From Bosea sp. 124 (lineage in GTDB: Bacteria; Pseudomonadota; Alphaproteobacteria; Rhizobiales; Beijerinckiaceae), in assembly GCF_003046175.1 (NCBI RefSeq), contig NZ_PZZM01000001.1, positions 3,365,001 through 3,429,000 on the forward strand: a stretch of DNA of 64,000 bases, given 5' to 3'. Positions 36,642 to 44,857 of the stretch are shown here, in pieces. Within the stretch, counting starts at the first letter, position 1, and each line of letters opens with the position of its first letter. The translations under genes and the position numbers were made by a program. The notes under the pieces are model-generated. The model was not told the DNA's origin. It ran no database searches and worked only from the letters and a program-made list of their open reading frames with translations.

Positions 36642-38069
36642 ATGAACGATTCGAACACCCTTGGCGCCATCCGTCCCGTCATCATGTGTGGCGGTTCGGG
36701 AACGCGGTTGTGGCCGGCTTCACGCGAGGCCTTTCCCAAGCAGTTCGCCCCCCTCCTCGGTGCCAGGTCGACATTCCAGGATACCCTGACGCGAGTCAGT
36801 GATCGGACGCTCTTCGGCAAGCCACTCATCGTCACCAACAAAATTCATCGTTTCATGGTCGAGCGCCAGCTCGCCGAGATCGGGCTTGCCGCCGACATTC
36901 TGCTGGAACCGGTGGCGCGCGACTCGGGGCCGGCGATCCTGGCGGCCTGCCTGTACATGAAGGCGCATAGCCCGGACGCTCCCATGCTGGTGCTCGCTGC
37001 GGATCACGTCGTGCTCGATGCCCCCGCCTTCCGGACGGCGGTCCGGGCCGGCATCGATGCGGCCAAGGCCGGCAGGATCGTGACGTTCGGGATCGTGCCG
37101 AACGCTCCGGCGACAGGCTATGGCTATATCGAGGCCGGCGAAGCCGCCGCTGGAACGGCGCGCGACGTCGTTCGTTTCGTCGAGAAGCCCGACCTTGCAA
37201 CGGCGAAGCGTTACATCGAGGCCGGATATCTCTGGAACTCCGGCAACTTTCTCTTCATGCCCGCCTCGATGATCACGGAATACGCGGGCCATGATGCCGA
37301 GAGCGTGTCACATGTGCAGGATGCGCTGGATCGGGCGACCACCGATCTGGGTGTCGCGGTTCTCGACGAGGCTTGCTTCACCGCGGCCAGGAAGATCTCG
37401 ATCGATTACGCGGTCATGGAGCGCACGGCGCTTGCTACCGTCGTTCCCGGCGACTTCGGTTGGTCGGATATCGGCGGCTGGGATGCACTCTGGGCCGTCA
37501 CCCCGCAGGATGCCGCGGCCAATGCCGCAGTCGGCGACATCACATTCATCGACAGCAGCGGCAGCTATGCATCGAGCGACGGGCAGCTGGTGGCGGTGCT
37601 GGGCATGAGTGACACGGTGGTCGTGGCGATGCGCGATGCCGTGCTGGTCGCAGACAAGTCGCGCTCCGCCGAGATCAAGGGGCTTGTCGAGAAACTCAAG
37701 AAGGAAGGTCGCATCGAGGCGACGCACCACGCATGCGTCTACCGGCCCTGGGGCTGGTATCGCACGCTGGAGCAGCAGGACCGGTCGCAGACCAAGCGCA
37801 TCGTCGTCTACCCCGGCGGGCAATTGTCGCTCCAGAAGCACATGCACCGCGCAGAGCACTGGGTCATCGTGAAGGGCACCGCGAAGGTGACCGTCGATGA
37901 CAAGGTCAGCGAATTGTCTGAGAATGAATCGATCTACATTCCGCGTGGGGCCAAGCACAGGCTCGAAAATCCGGGACGGATCGACCTCGAGGTCATCGAG
38001 GTGCAGACCGGCAGCTATCTCGACGAAGACGACATCATCCGTTTCGAGGATGTCTATAATCGACCGTGA
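36642..38069 (+). CDS. manC: mannose-1-phosphate guanylyltransferase / mannose-6-phosphate isomerase
   Basis: The 475-aa bifunctional type II enzyme has an N-terminal guanylyltransferase, MCGGSGTRLWPASREAFPKQ and FVEKPDLATAKRYIEAGYLW, then a C-terminal cupin isomerase domain with GGQLSLQKHMHRAEHWVIVK and IPRGAKHRLENPGRI. It makes GDP-mannose for the downstream Gmd and Fcl enzymes. ATG 36642 was chosen. The gene was probably once closer to gmd; about 11.5 kb of prophage and IS DNA now separates them. A hairpin lies 29 bases after the stop. Confidence 0.94.
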   Translation: MNDSNTLGAIRPVIMCGGSGTRLWPASREAFPKQFAPLLGARSTFQDTLTRVSDRTLFGKPLIVTNKIHRFMVERQLAEIGLAADILLEPVARDSGPAILAACLYMKAHSPDAPMLVLAADHVVLDAPAFRTAVRAGIDAAKAGRIVTFGIVPNAPATGYGYIEAGEAAAGTARDVVRFVEKPDLATAKRYIEAGYLWNSGNFLFMPASMITEYAGHDAESVSHVQDALDRATTDLGVAVLDEACFTAARKISIDYAVMERTALATVVPGDFGWSDIGGWDALWAVTPQDAAANAAVGDITFIDSSGSYASSDGQLVAVLGMSDTVVVAMRDAVLVADKSRSAEIKGLVEKLKKEGRIEATHHACVYRPWGWYRTLEQQDRSQTKRIVVYPGGQLSLQKHMHRAEHWVIVKGTAKVTVDDKVSELSENESIYIPRGAKHRLENPGRIDLEVIEVQTGSYLDEDDIIRFEDVYNRP

Positions 38070-38095
38070 GGGCTGATTTCACTAGGCGCCTCGAC

Positions 38096-38292
38096 GGAAT
38101 TCCCTGCAATCAGGGAATTATCAGCGAATTCCTGCCCGAATTGCTGCTAATCTGGGCACATTCTCACGAGAATCCGGAGCATTCTCAAGGCTTTGACCCA
38201 TTATGCGCATGTGGCGAGCAGGGAATTCTGTTTGCATGAGCTGGGAGTGGTTTGACGAGCAGCAGGGATTTTGCGGCTTTGAGCAGGGATCG
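38096..38292. repeat. cluster of CAGGGAATT/AATTCCTGC short repeats at the prophage edge
   Basis: Within 200 bases the core CAGGGA(A)TT or its complement occurs at 38096-38107, 38111-38119, 38126-38135 (AATTCCTGC), 38216-38230 (GAGCAGGGAATTCTG), 38262-38272 (AGCAGGGATTT) and 38281-38290 (GAGCAGGGAT). Two copies of RCATTCTCA lie between them (38158-38166, 38179-38187). The cluster starts where the host manC gene ends and precedes the phage-type genes. Its function is unknown; the remaining 38293-38657 holds no gene I can support. Confidence 0.55.
38098..38119 (+). terminator. perfect hairpin AATTCCCTG-N4-CAGGGAATT after manC
   Basis: A 9-bp perfect inverted repeat with a 4-nt loop (CAAT) begins 29 bases after the manC stop. 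It lacks a T-run, and its half-site CAGGGAATT recurs further right, so it may belong to the repeat cluster described next rather than being a plain terminator. Confidence 0.45.
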
Positions 38293-38657
38293 CTGCCGGC
38301 GGGCGACGATGCGCCGAAATGACGTGTTGATTGACGCGGCTTACTGGCGCCAGCCGAACCCGCAGGATATTGCGCGGACCAAGACACCCTATCACACTAG
38401 AATCTTTAAGCTTTTCGTGATCGGCACCCTTGCGCGTTTCGCCGGGGCGACCTATATCCCCAACCGTCACACTTTTTCGTGACGTCAGCCGAGACCGATC
38501 AGATCGAGTCCGGCATCCTCCTAGCCTGGCATTTCACCTTGGGTGAGCAGCCCTCGTTAGGCAAGACGGTTCCCACAGCAGCGATGCTGACGGGGACGCG
38601 TTTTGCTACGGGTGCTCACTTGTCCTGGTCGTCTCCTTGCAAAAGGAAACGATCGAA

Positions 38658-40094
38658 ATGTCTATTCTGCCTGAACCGCCCCCCACACCGTGCCGCATCC
38701 GGCAGCGGAACCGCCGACCCTCACAGGACGCTGCTGTTCCGACCACGGACGTCGCTTTGAACAGCGCGGTCGCGTTGTTCAAAGCGGAGCTGGTCGAGCG
38801 GCCGCTTGCCGCGCTGAAGCCCTCGCCGCGCAATGCGCGTACTCACTCCAAGAAGCAAAACCACCAGATCGCGGGGAGCATCAAGGCGTACGGCTTCTTG
38901 GCGCCGATCTTGATCGATGGTTCGGGAGAGATCGTTGCCGGTCACGGGCGCTACGAGGCGGCCAAGCTCCTGGGCATGTCCAAGGTTCCGACGATCTGCC
39001 TGGACCATCTCGACGCGGATCAGATCCGCGCTTTCGCCTTGGCCGATAACCGCCTGGCCGAACTCGCCGGCTGGGACAACGAGCTTCTCAAGATCGAGCT
39101 GTCGCATCTGATCGAAATCGATTTCGACGTCGAGTTGACCGGATTCGAGACGGCGCAGATTGACCTGATCCTGAGTGCTGACGAGGCTCCGGCGCCGAAG
39201 GCCGATCCGGCCGATGCGGTGGCGCCGGTCGCGGCGCAGGCAGTGACGCGGCGCGGCGATCTCTGGCTGCTGGGCGACCAGCGGATCTTCTGCGGCGACG
39301 CTCGCGAGCGTACCGATTATGACAGGCTGATGGGCGGCGAGCTCGCCCAGATGACTTTCACGGATCCGCCCTATAATGTCCGGATTGATGGCCATGTCGG
39401 CGGGCTCGGCAAGATCAAGCACCGCCCGTTTCCGATGGCATCAGGTGAGATGAGCAAGTCGGAGTTCACGGACTTCCTGACGAGCGTGCTCAGCAAGATC
39501 GCGGCCGCCTGCCGGGATGGAGCGTTGATCTACACCTGCATCGACGGTGCCCACCTCCACGAGATGCTTACCGCTGGTTATGCGACTTTCGATGAACTGA
39601 AGGCGGTCATCACCTGGGCCAAAAGCAATGCGGGGATGGGTTCGCTCTACCGCTCGCAGACCGAGCTGATCCCGCTCTGGAAGAAGGGCAAGGCGGCGCA
39701 CATCAACAACATCGAGCTCGGCCGCCACGGCCGCTATCGGACGACGTTGTGGAGCTACGCCGGCGCCAACGGCTTCGGCCGCGGGCGTATGGAGGACCTG
39801 GCCGTGCACCCGACGGTGAAGCCCTGTGCGATGGTGATGGATGCAATCAAGGATACCTCGAAGCCCAATGGGATCATCCTAGATCCCTTCGGGGGCTCGG
39901 GCACGACCCTGATCGCCGCCGCCAAGACCAAACGGCGCGGCTACCTGATGGAGCTCGATCCGCTCTACGTCGATGTCGCCATCGCGCGTTGGGAGAAACT
40001 GCTCAAGCGCGAGGCGCGCCACGCCGAGACGGGACTGAGCTTCGCCGAGACGGCAGCGCACCGCGGGCTGCGCTCGCCGGCGGCCGAGCAGTGA
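38658..40094 (+). CDS. ParB-domain DNA methyltransferase (phage type)
   Basis: The protein is about 478 aa. The N-terminal third is a ParB/Srx-like domain (LKPSPRNARTHSKKQNHQIA, GFLAPILIDGSGEIVAGHGR, LADNRLAELAGWD). The C-terminal two thirds are an N6/N4 methylase with FTDPPYNVRIDG (catalytic DPPY) and the AdoMet loop LDPFGGSGTTLIAA. Fusions of this type are common next to phage terminases and modify phage or host DNA. ATG 38658 has AAAAGGAAACG upstream and was preferred over one 7 codons earlier. First of three rightward phage genes. Confidence 0.88.
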   Translation: MSILPEPPPTPCRIRQRNRRPSQDAAVPTTDVALNSAVALFKAELVERPLAALKPSPRNARTHSKKQNHQIAGSIKAYGFLAPILIDGSGEIVAGHGRYEAAKLLGMSKVPTICLDHLDADQIRAFALADNRLAELAGWDNELLKIELSHLIEIDFDVELTGFETAQIDLILSADEAPAPKADPADAVAPVAAQAVTRRGDLWLLGDQRIFCGDARERTDYDRLMGGELAQMTFTDPPYNVRIDGHVGGLGKIKHRPFPMASGEMSKSEFTDFLTSVLSKIAAACRDGALIYTCIDGAHLHEMLTAGYATFDELKAVITWAKSNAGMGSLYRSQTELIPLWKKGKAAHINNIELGRHGRYRTTLWSYAGANGFGRGRMEDLAVHPTVKPCAMVMDAIKDTSKPNGIILDPFGGSGTTLIAAAKTKRRGYLMELDPLYVDVAIARWEKLLKREARHAETGLSFAETAAHRGLRSPAAEQ

Positions 40095-40106
40095 CGGTGG
40101 GAGGCG

Positions 40107-40508
40107 ATGATGTCCCACGACACCGAACAGCCCCCCGTCGGGTACAAAAACCCGCCGCAGCACAGCCGCTTCCAGAAGGGGCGCAGTGGCAACCCCTCCG
40201 GCCGCCGTAAAGCCAAGCCGCAGCTCGATCTGCTCGCTGAGTTTACCAAGCTCGTGTCGGAAACGATCCAGATTAAGAAGAAAGGCAAAATCCAGTATGT
40301 CACGATGCTTGAAGCCTTCTTGCGCACGACGATGGACGGCGAGCTGAAGGGTAACGCCGCAGCGCGAAAGGAAGTCTTTCGGCTGCTTGACCTGATGAAG
40401 GAGGGTGCGAGCGAGGAAACCGGGGAGATGACGAAGGAGCAAGAGGCGCAGCTGCTCGCGGGCTTCTTCGCCCGTGGCCGTCGCGCCGATGGGGGCTGCG
40501 ATGACTGA
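40107..40508 (+). CDS. DUF5681 domain protein (phage-associated)
   Basis: The 133-aa protein has the DUF5681 opening VGYKNPPQHSRFQKGRSGNP followed by a basic GRRKAK segment and a helical body. It sits between the methyltransferase and the large terminase, where a small-terminase role has been supposed for such proteins, but that is inference. Its stop overlaps the terminase start. Confidence 0.8.
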   Translation: MMSHDTEQPPVGYKNPPQHSRFQKGRSGNPSGRRKAKPQLDLLAEFTKLVSETIQIKKKGKIQYVTMLEAFLRTTMDGELKGNAAARKEVFRLLDLMKEGASEETGEMTKEQEAQLLAGFFARGRRADGGCDD

Positions 40509-41934
40509 CCCAAACCTGCTCAATGCGATCCTGCGCCAGGACCTGTCGAGCTTCATTGCCCGCAGCTTCATGACGCTGGATCCCGGCACGCCCTATCTGC
40601 CGAATTGGCATATTTTTGCCATCGCCTATCAGCTGATGCGGGTCTGGCGAGGCGAGTGCAAGCGGCTCATCATCAATGTGCCGCCGCGCTCGGCCAAGTC
40701 AATCTGCGTCACGATCGGCTATACCGCCTGGGTGATGGGCCATGATCCACGCAAGCGGATCATGGCGATCAGCTATGCCAACGAGCTCTCGCTCAAACAC
40801 GCTGCGGATTTCCGTAGTGTGGTGACGAGCTCGTGGTATCGCGGGCTGTTTCCCGCTTTCGCGATCAAGTCCAACCGCAAGAACGAGATCGAGACCAGCG
40901 AGCGAGGTTCGCGCTTTGCCGGTTCGATCGGCGGCTCGGTGCTCGGGCGCGGCGCCGATCTCATCGTCATCGACGACCCGATCAATGGCCTCGACGCGGT
41001 GCTCTCGGCGGCCGGGCGTCGTCGCGTGACGGAGTTCTACGATGCGACGCTGTATTCGCGCCTGAACGACCGGATCAACGGCGCCATCATCATCGTGATG
41101 CAGCGCCTCCACCAGGACGACCTCGTCGGCCACGTCCTGGACAAGGAAGAGTGGGAGGTGCTGTCGATCCCCGCCATCGCGATGGAAGATACGACCTATC
41201 GCATCGGCGACGGCCCGAAGGCGTTGCATCACCGCCGGGTTGGTGAGGTGCTTCATCCCGGACGAGAGCCGCTCGCGTGGCTGGAGGTTGCCAAGCGCAA
41301 CCTCGGGACGCTCAACTTCTCGGCGCAGTATCAGCAGAACCCGCTGCCGGCGGAAGGCAACGCGATCAAGAGTGACTGGATCAGGTCCTACGATCATAGG
41401 CCCGAGGGCTTCGAACTGGTGATCGCATCGTGGGATACCGCATCGACCCTGACGGAGACGGCGGATTGGTCGGTCGGCACGGTCTGGGGCGCGCGGGGCC
41501 AGCAGTACTATCTTCTGGACGTAGTGCGCGGGCGTTGGGAGAGCCCCGAGCTGCGGCGCAAGATGATCACGGTTGCGCAGGATTATGAGGTCGCTGCGAC
41601 GCTGATCGAGGACACCGAACTCGGTCGCGCCTTGTCGCAGGATCTGCGCCGGACAGGTCAGCTCTACCCGCTGTTGCAGAGAGCCCGGTTCGACAAGACG
41701 GCGCGGTTGCAGGCGCAAGCCGCGCGGTTCGAGGCCGGGCAGGTGTTCCTGCCCCAGCAGGCGCATTGGCTGGCTGATTATCTCTCCGAGCTGTTGGCCT
41801 TCCCCACGGGGCGCCATGACGACCAGGTCGATTCCACCAGCCAGGCCCTGAAATACCTCACTGCCCGCACGCCGGTTCTCCCCGTCAGGCCGCAGAAGAT
41901 CGTCCGGCCGCAGTCGCGGTTCCAGCGGGCTTAA
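40501..41934 (+). CDS. phage terminase large subunit
   Basis: The 477-aa DNA-packaging motor has a degenerate Walker A NVPPRSAKSICVT, Walker B DLIVIDDPIN, the coupling sequence MQRLHQDDLVG and a C-terminal nuclease domain with ASWDTASTLTETADWSVGTV and GRHDDQVDSTSQAL, whose Asp residues bind metal. It looks intact. ATG 40501 overlaps the DUF5681 stop. No portal, capsid or tail genes follow. A decayed piece of a second terminase of the same kind lies at 48.4-49.4 kb. Confidence 0.9.
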   Translation: MTDPNLLNAILRQDLSSFIARSFMTLDPGTPYLPNWHIFAIAYQLMRVWRGECKRLIINVPPRSAKSICVTIGYTAWVMGHDPRKRIMAISYANELSLKHAADFRSVVTSSWYRGLFPAFAIKSNRKNEIETSERGSRFAGSIGGSVLGRGADLIVIDDPINGLDAVLSAAGRRRVTEFYDATLYSRLNDRINGAIIIVMQRLHQDDLVGHVLDKEEWEVLSIPAIAMEDTTYRIGDGPKALHHRRVGEVLHPGREPLAWLEVAKRNLGTLNFSAQYQQNPLPAEGNAIKSDWIRSYDHRPEGFELVIASWDTASTLTETADWSVGTVWGARGQQYYLLDVVRGRWESPELRRKMITVAQDYEVAATLIEDTELGRALSQDLRRTGQLYPLLQRARFDKTARLQAQAARFEAGQVFLPQQAHWLADYLSELLAFPTGRHDDQVDSTSQALKYLTARTPVLPVRPQKIVRPQSRFQRA

Positions 41935-41995
41935 CCTTCCAGGCCGGCTCTGCGAGAGGCGGAGCCGGCTGTGGCCCGCGTCATAACCCAGACCA

Positions 41996-42360
41996 TCACT
42001 GCGGCACAGCAACGATGGTCATCGAGTAGCCGCGCTGGGCCATGCAGCCGACCATGATCTGCCGGAGCGCATTGTTACGTTGGCCTTCCAGCATGTCGGC
42101 TTCCATCGCGTCGACCAAGCTTCTGCCCATATAGATCGGCGCGGCAATGGCTTTTGCTTTGGCGACCTCGCCTTTGCAGATTGCGTCGTCCTGCTGGAAC
42201 TGCGCCACGAAGTGGCATCCAGGCGACCATCAGGGCGGCTAAACTGCATCGTGGTGCGTGTGATGCAGCCGGAGAGAGCAAGCGTCAGCATCATGGCGCT
42301 GATCGGGCGCCAACGCCTGAGGGGGCGTCGGCGAGGCGCGATCGGATCGGCGGTCATCAT
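41996..42360 (-). pseudogene. frameshifted small lipoprotein gene
   Basis: One frame encodes a basic N-terminus and lipobox (MMLTLALSGC) followed by MQFSRPDGRLDATS. A second frame continues QFQQDDAICKGEVAKAKAIA to a C-terminal GCMAQRGYSMTIVAVPQ. Together they would make a lipoprotein of about 115 aa. The break is near 42205, within GCCACTTCGTGGC, and needs one base change in length. Either a real mutation or a sequencing error; no function is recognised. Confidence 0.6.
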
Positions 42361-42385
42361 CAGCAGGGCTTCCAGATTGGTCGGA

Positions 42386-42850
42386 TCATGGATCATTGCG
42401 GCGCCAGGCCGCTGGTTTGGTCAGGGGGCGGGAGGCGGATCGCTGCGGTTCTGGCGGCGTGAACCCTGCCCCAGCGAGGCGCGGCCTGGGGCGAATGCCC
42501 AGGTGCTTCGCCTCGCGCCGCTTGGCCTCAGTGATGTCGGCGAGATCGCAGGCGGTCTTGCCGCCGGGCCGGCGATGACAACAATCGCGCCCGAGGACAT
42601 GGCCGTCGGCAATCGAGAGGTCGGCGGTCTTGTCGAGAATGAGGGCCTCCGGAATGATGTGATCGAACTCGATCACCTTGCCGGTAATGTTGAGCCCGCA
42701 TCCCTCGCAGAGGATCTGCCCTGCGCCCGTCATGGCGCGCTTGATCATCGCGACCTTCTGGGTGCGCGAGAACTCGCGGCGCAGGGCGGAGGGGCTCCGT
42801 GGCGGAACCGCTCCTGGCGGTTTGCTGGTCTCGGAGCTGCCAGACATCAC
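42386..42850 (-). CDS. HNH endonuclease (phage type)
   Basis: The 154-aa protein has a Cys pair LCEGCGL, then EFDHIIPEALILDKTAD with the catalytic His of the HNH motif, and DGHVLGRDCCHRRPGGKTAC for the zinc/second half. The start is GTG 42850, whose GTGA overlaps the YqaJ stop; the next codon is ATG at 42847. HNH enzymes near phage recombination genes nick or cut DNA during replication or packaging. Third of a leftward ERF-YqaJ-HNH run. Confidence 0.82.
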   Translation of the reverse strand: MMSGSSETSKPPGAVPPRSPSALRREFSRTQKVAMIKRAMTGAGQILCEGCGLNITGKVIEFDHIIPEALILDKTADLSIADGHVLGRDCCHRRPGGKTACDLADITEAKRREAKHLGIRPRPRLAGAGFTPPEPQRSASRPLTKPAAWRRNDP

Positions 42851-43479
42851 GCCGCCTTCGCCAAGCCATAAGATCTGATCCGCTCGACTGTGAGATCGAG
42901 TTCGGTGTTGAAGGTGTCGACCGCCTCGGCGAGTTCGCGGATATAGGCCTCATCCCGACTGGCGCGGGTGATGAAGATCGGCAGGCCCGGCCAATAGACG
43001 GCGATGTCGATCCATTCACGCTCCGCGACCCAGAGCTGGCCCTGGCATTGTGCCTTGTGCTCGGGCGGGAACTCACCGCGCAGGATGGTCTCGACCATCA
43101 GATGCGGCAGCTTGGTTTTGATCTCGAGCAGGCCATCCTGGCCGATTAGCGCGTCGGGCGAGGCGCCCGCCATTCCGCGGCGCAGGAAGCCGATGCGCTC
43201 GCAAGACCTGCCGGTGACGAAACCGTAGACGCTGCGGGCCTCGTCCTCCATCAGCTTGCCGCGCTCCATATGGAACGAGCTGATCGTCTCCATCGGCTCG
43301 CCGGTGAGGCGCTCGCCAGCGAGCTTGTAGAGATAGCTCAGCCGGGTTTTGCTCTCGGCGCCGCCGCGTCCCTTGGTCAGGATGGCCGCGAACTCGGAGG
43401 CTGTCGGGATGCCAAGGCGGCTTTGGGCCCATTCCGGCGAGCCCTGGTCGCAAGTGATGATCTCGAGCGGGTCGCTCAT
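42847..43479 (-). CDS. YqaJ-type viral recombinase / lambda-exonuclease-like nuclease
   Basis: The 210-aa PD-(D/E)XK nuclease has GSPEWAQSRLGIPTASEFAA (family N-terminus), ERGKLMEDEARSVYGF, GASPDALIGQDGLLEIKTKL with the catalytic Asp, Glu and Lys, and QCQGQLWVAEREWIDI. It resects double-stranded ends to give substrate for the annealing protein encoded just upstream. The one-base overlap of start and stop with ERF indicates coupled expression of a two-component recombination system. Confidence 0.88.
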   Translation of the reverse strand: MSDPLEIITCDQGSPEWAQSRLGIPTASEFAAILTKGRGGAESKTRLSYLYKLAGERLTGEPMETISSFHMERGKLMEDEARSVYGFVTGRSCERIGFLRRGMAGASPDALIGQDGLLEIKTKLPHLMVETILRGEFPPEHKAQCQGQLWVAEREWIDIAVYWPGLPIFITRASRDEAYIRELAEAVDTFNTELDLTVERIRSYGLAKAA

Positions 43480-44198
43480 CAGTTGGTCCTCCTGGAGTTG
43501 AGCATGGTGAGCGCCTGGCGAAACCGTGCGGCCGGCAGCTCGGTGACGCCCTTGATCTGGAAAAACTGCAGCAGCGCCTCCTTGTCGGCGCCAACCTCGT
43601 CGATCAGGTCGAGCAGTTCGCGTGCCTGCTGGCGTGAGACCGCGGCGGATGCGCTGGCAGCTTGACCGTCATCATCGTCGGAGGCGGCAAGGCCCAGCGC
43701 CGCCTTCAAGGTCATCCGCTGCAGATAAGTCAGCGTAGAGCCGATCGCCTGGATACTGTTCTTCTCGCCGCTCTCATCCGGGCTGGCCGAAAGGCTGTTT
43801 TCTTCGCTGTGGCCATCGCGATGCGAAATCACACACACCACCGTGACAAGCGCGCCTGTGCTCTGCGAGCGGAAGCGATAGGACAGCCCACGCTTGGTCA
43901 GGATCGGGGTGATCGTACGGACGATCTCGGCCAGGTCCTCATGGCGATAGGCCTGCCGGCCCAGCATCGCCTGGCGGTTCTTGGCGATCACCGGAATCTT
44001 GGCTTTGGCTGCAGCGAGGGCCTTTTCGAAGGCCTTTCGCGCCTCATGAGCTTGCGAGCGCTCGTGGAACCCGATTAGGCGCTCTAGCATCTCGCCATCG
44101 GCGCCTCGTGCTAAAGCCGCGCTTAGCAAGCTTAGCGCGGGTGGCGGGATGGGTGAGGGTGCTTCACTCACGCGGTTACTGCGGGCAACTCTTGTCAT
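43479..44198 (-). CDS. ERF-family single-strand annealing protein
   Basis: The 239-aa protein has RQAYRHEDLAEIVRTITPIL, GLSYRFRSQSTG, the DGHSEENSLSA turn and SIQAIGSTLTYLQRMTLKAA, the core blocks of the ERF superfamily. It anneals homologous single strands in phage recombination. ATG 44198 has GGAGAGACCG upstream; the longer frame to 44279 has no ribosome site. It leads the leftward phage operon, so its promoter should lie in 44199-44400. Confidence 0.88.
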   Translation of the reverse strand: MTRVARSNRVSEAPSPIPPPALSLLSAALARGADGEMLERLIGFHERSQAHEARKAFEKALAAAKAKIPVIAKNRQAMLGRQAYRHEDLAEIVRTITPILTKRGLSYRFRSQSTGALVTVVCVISHRDGHSEENSLSASPDESGEKNSIQAIGSTLTYLQRMTLKAALGLAASDDDDGQAASASAAVSRQQARELLDLIDEVGADKEALLQFFQIKGVTELPAARFRQALTMLNSRRTN

Positions 44199-44857
44199 CG
44201 GTCTCTCCAGGTCAGGCAAGGGGTGGGATATCAGGCGTGCGTCGTCGTTCTCGCTCGGGCACGAACCGGGCAAGGGCAAATCGGGGAAGCGGATTAAAAC
44301 CAGCGGCCATGCGAATGCCGTTGGGACGGTCAGCCAAGGTCAAACGGAATGTGAAACCATTCAACCTAGCGGGTAGTCACCCAGTTTCGAGCGCAGCTCT
44401 GAAACATCGGTCAGGAAAGCAGAAGATCATGCGATCAATAATTAGCGTTAAATTTGATGTTTGGGACGATTAATTCGCAATAGATCTAGAAGATTCTACA
44501 TATTTGTGTTGGATATAATCTTTAGATACCTCACTGTTTTGCTTCAGTGTTTGGATGATTAGCTCCGTGCCGCGGCGCAGACAAGTCGGTTTAGCGAGAT
44601 TGGGGCGAACGGAATTTCTCTTGGATGGCGTCTATATCTGGAGCCGATTAACGCCCGAGCACAGACATCATCAATTCCTATGTCTTCGAACCCGGCCCTG
44701 GAACCTCTGGGGCTGTTTCAAGGGCGAGACGGTCAAAATGCGTCAGCCGGACCTGCAAACAAGTTGTGGTGCATGATGCCAGCGCCTGTGCGTGTGATCA
44801 TAATCGGCTTCCCTACCGACGCCACCCACCATGACTCATGTGTTTCGGTGCAAGTTT
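44199..44857. other. unassigned region between ERF gene and ISL3 element
   Basis: About 660 bases with no supported gene. The part around 44420-44560 is AT-rich and probably carries the leftward phage promoter. The frame at 44555-44776 (fragment TEFLLDGVYIWSRLTPEH) and another at 44680-44865 resemble pieces of decayed coding sequence but match nothing I recognise. Confidence 0.4.

Noticed and set aside
38096..38292. Possible CRISPR array
   Set aside because: Repeat unit only 9-10 bases, in both orientations, with irregular spacing and no cas genes.
44149..44376. Small plus-strand frame of 75 codons
   Set aside because: Antisense to the ERF start and its leader; no ribosome site and no similarity recognised.
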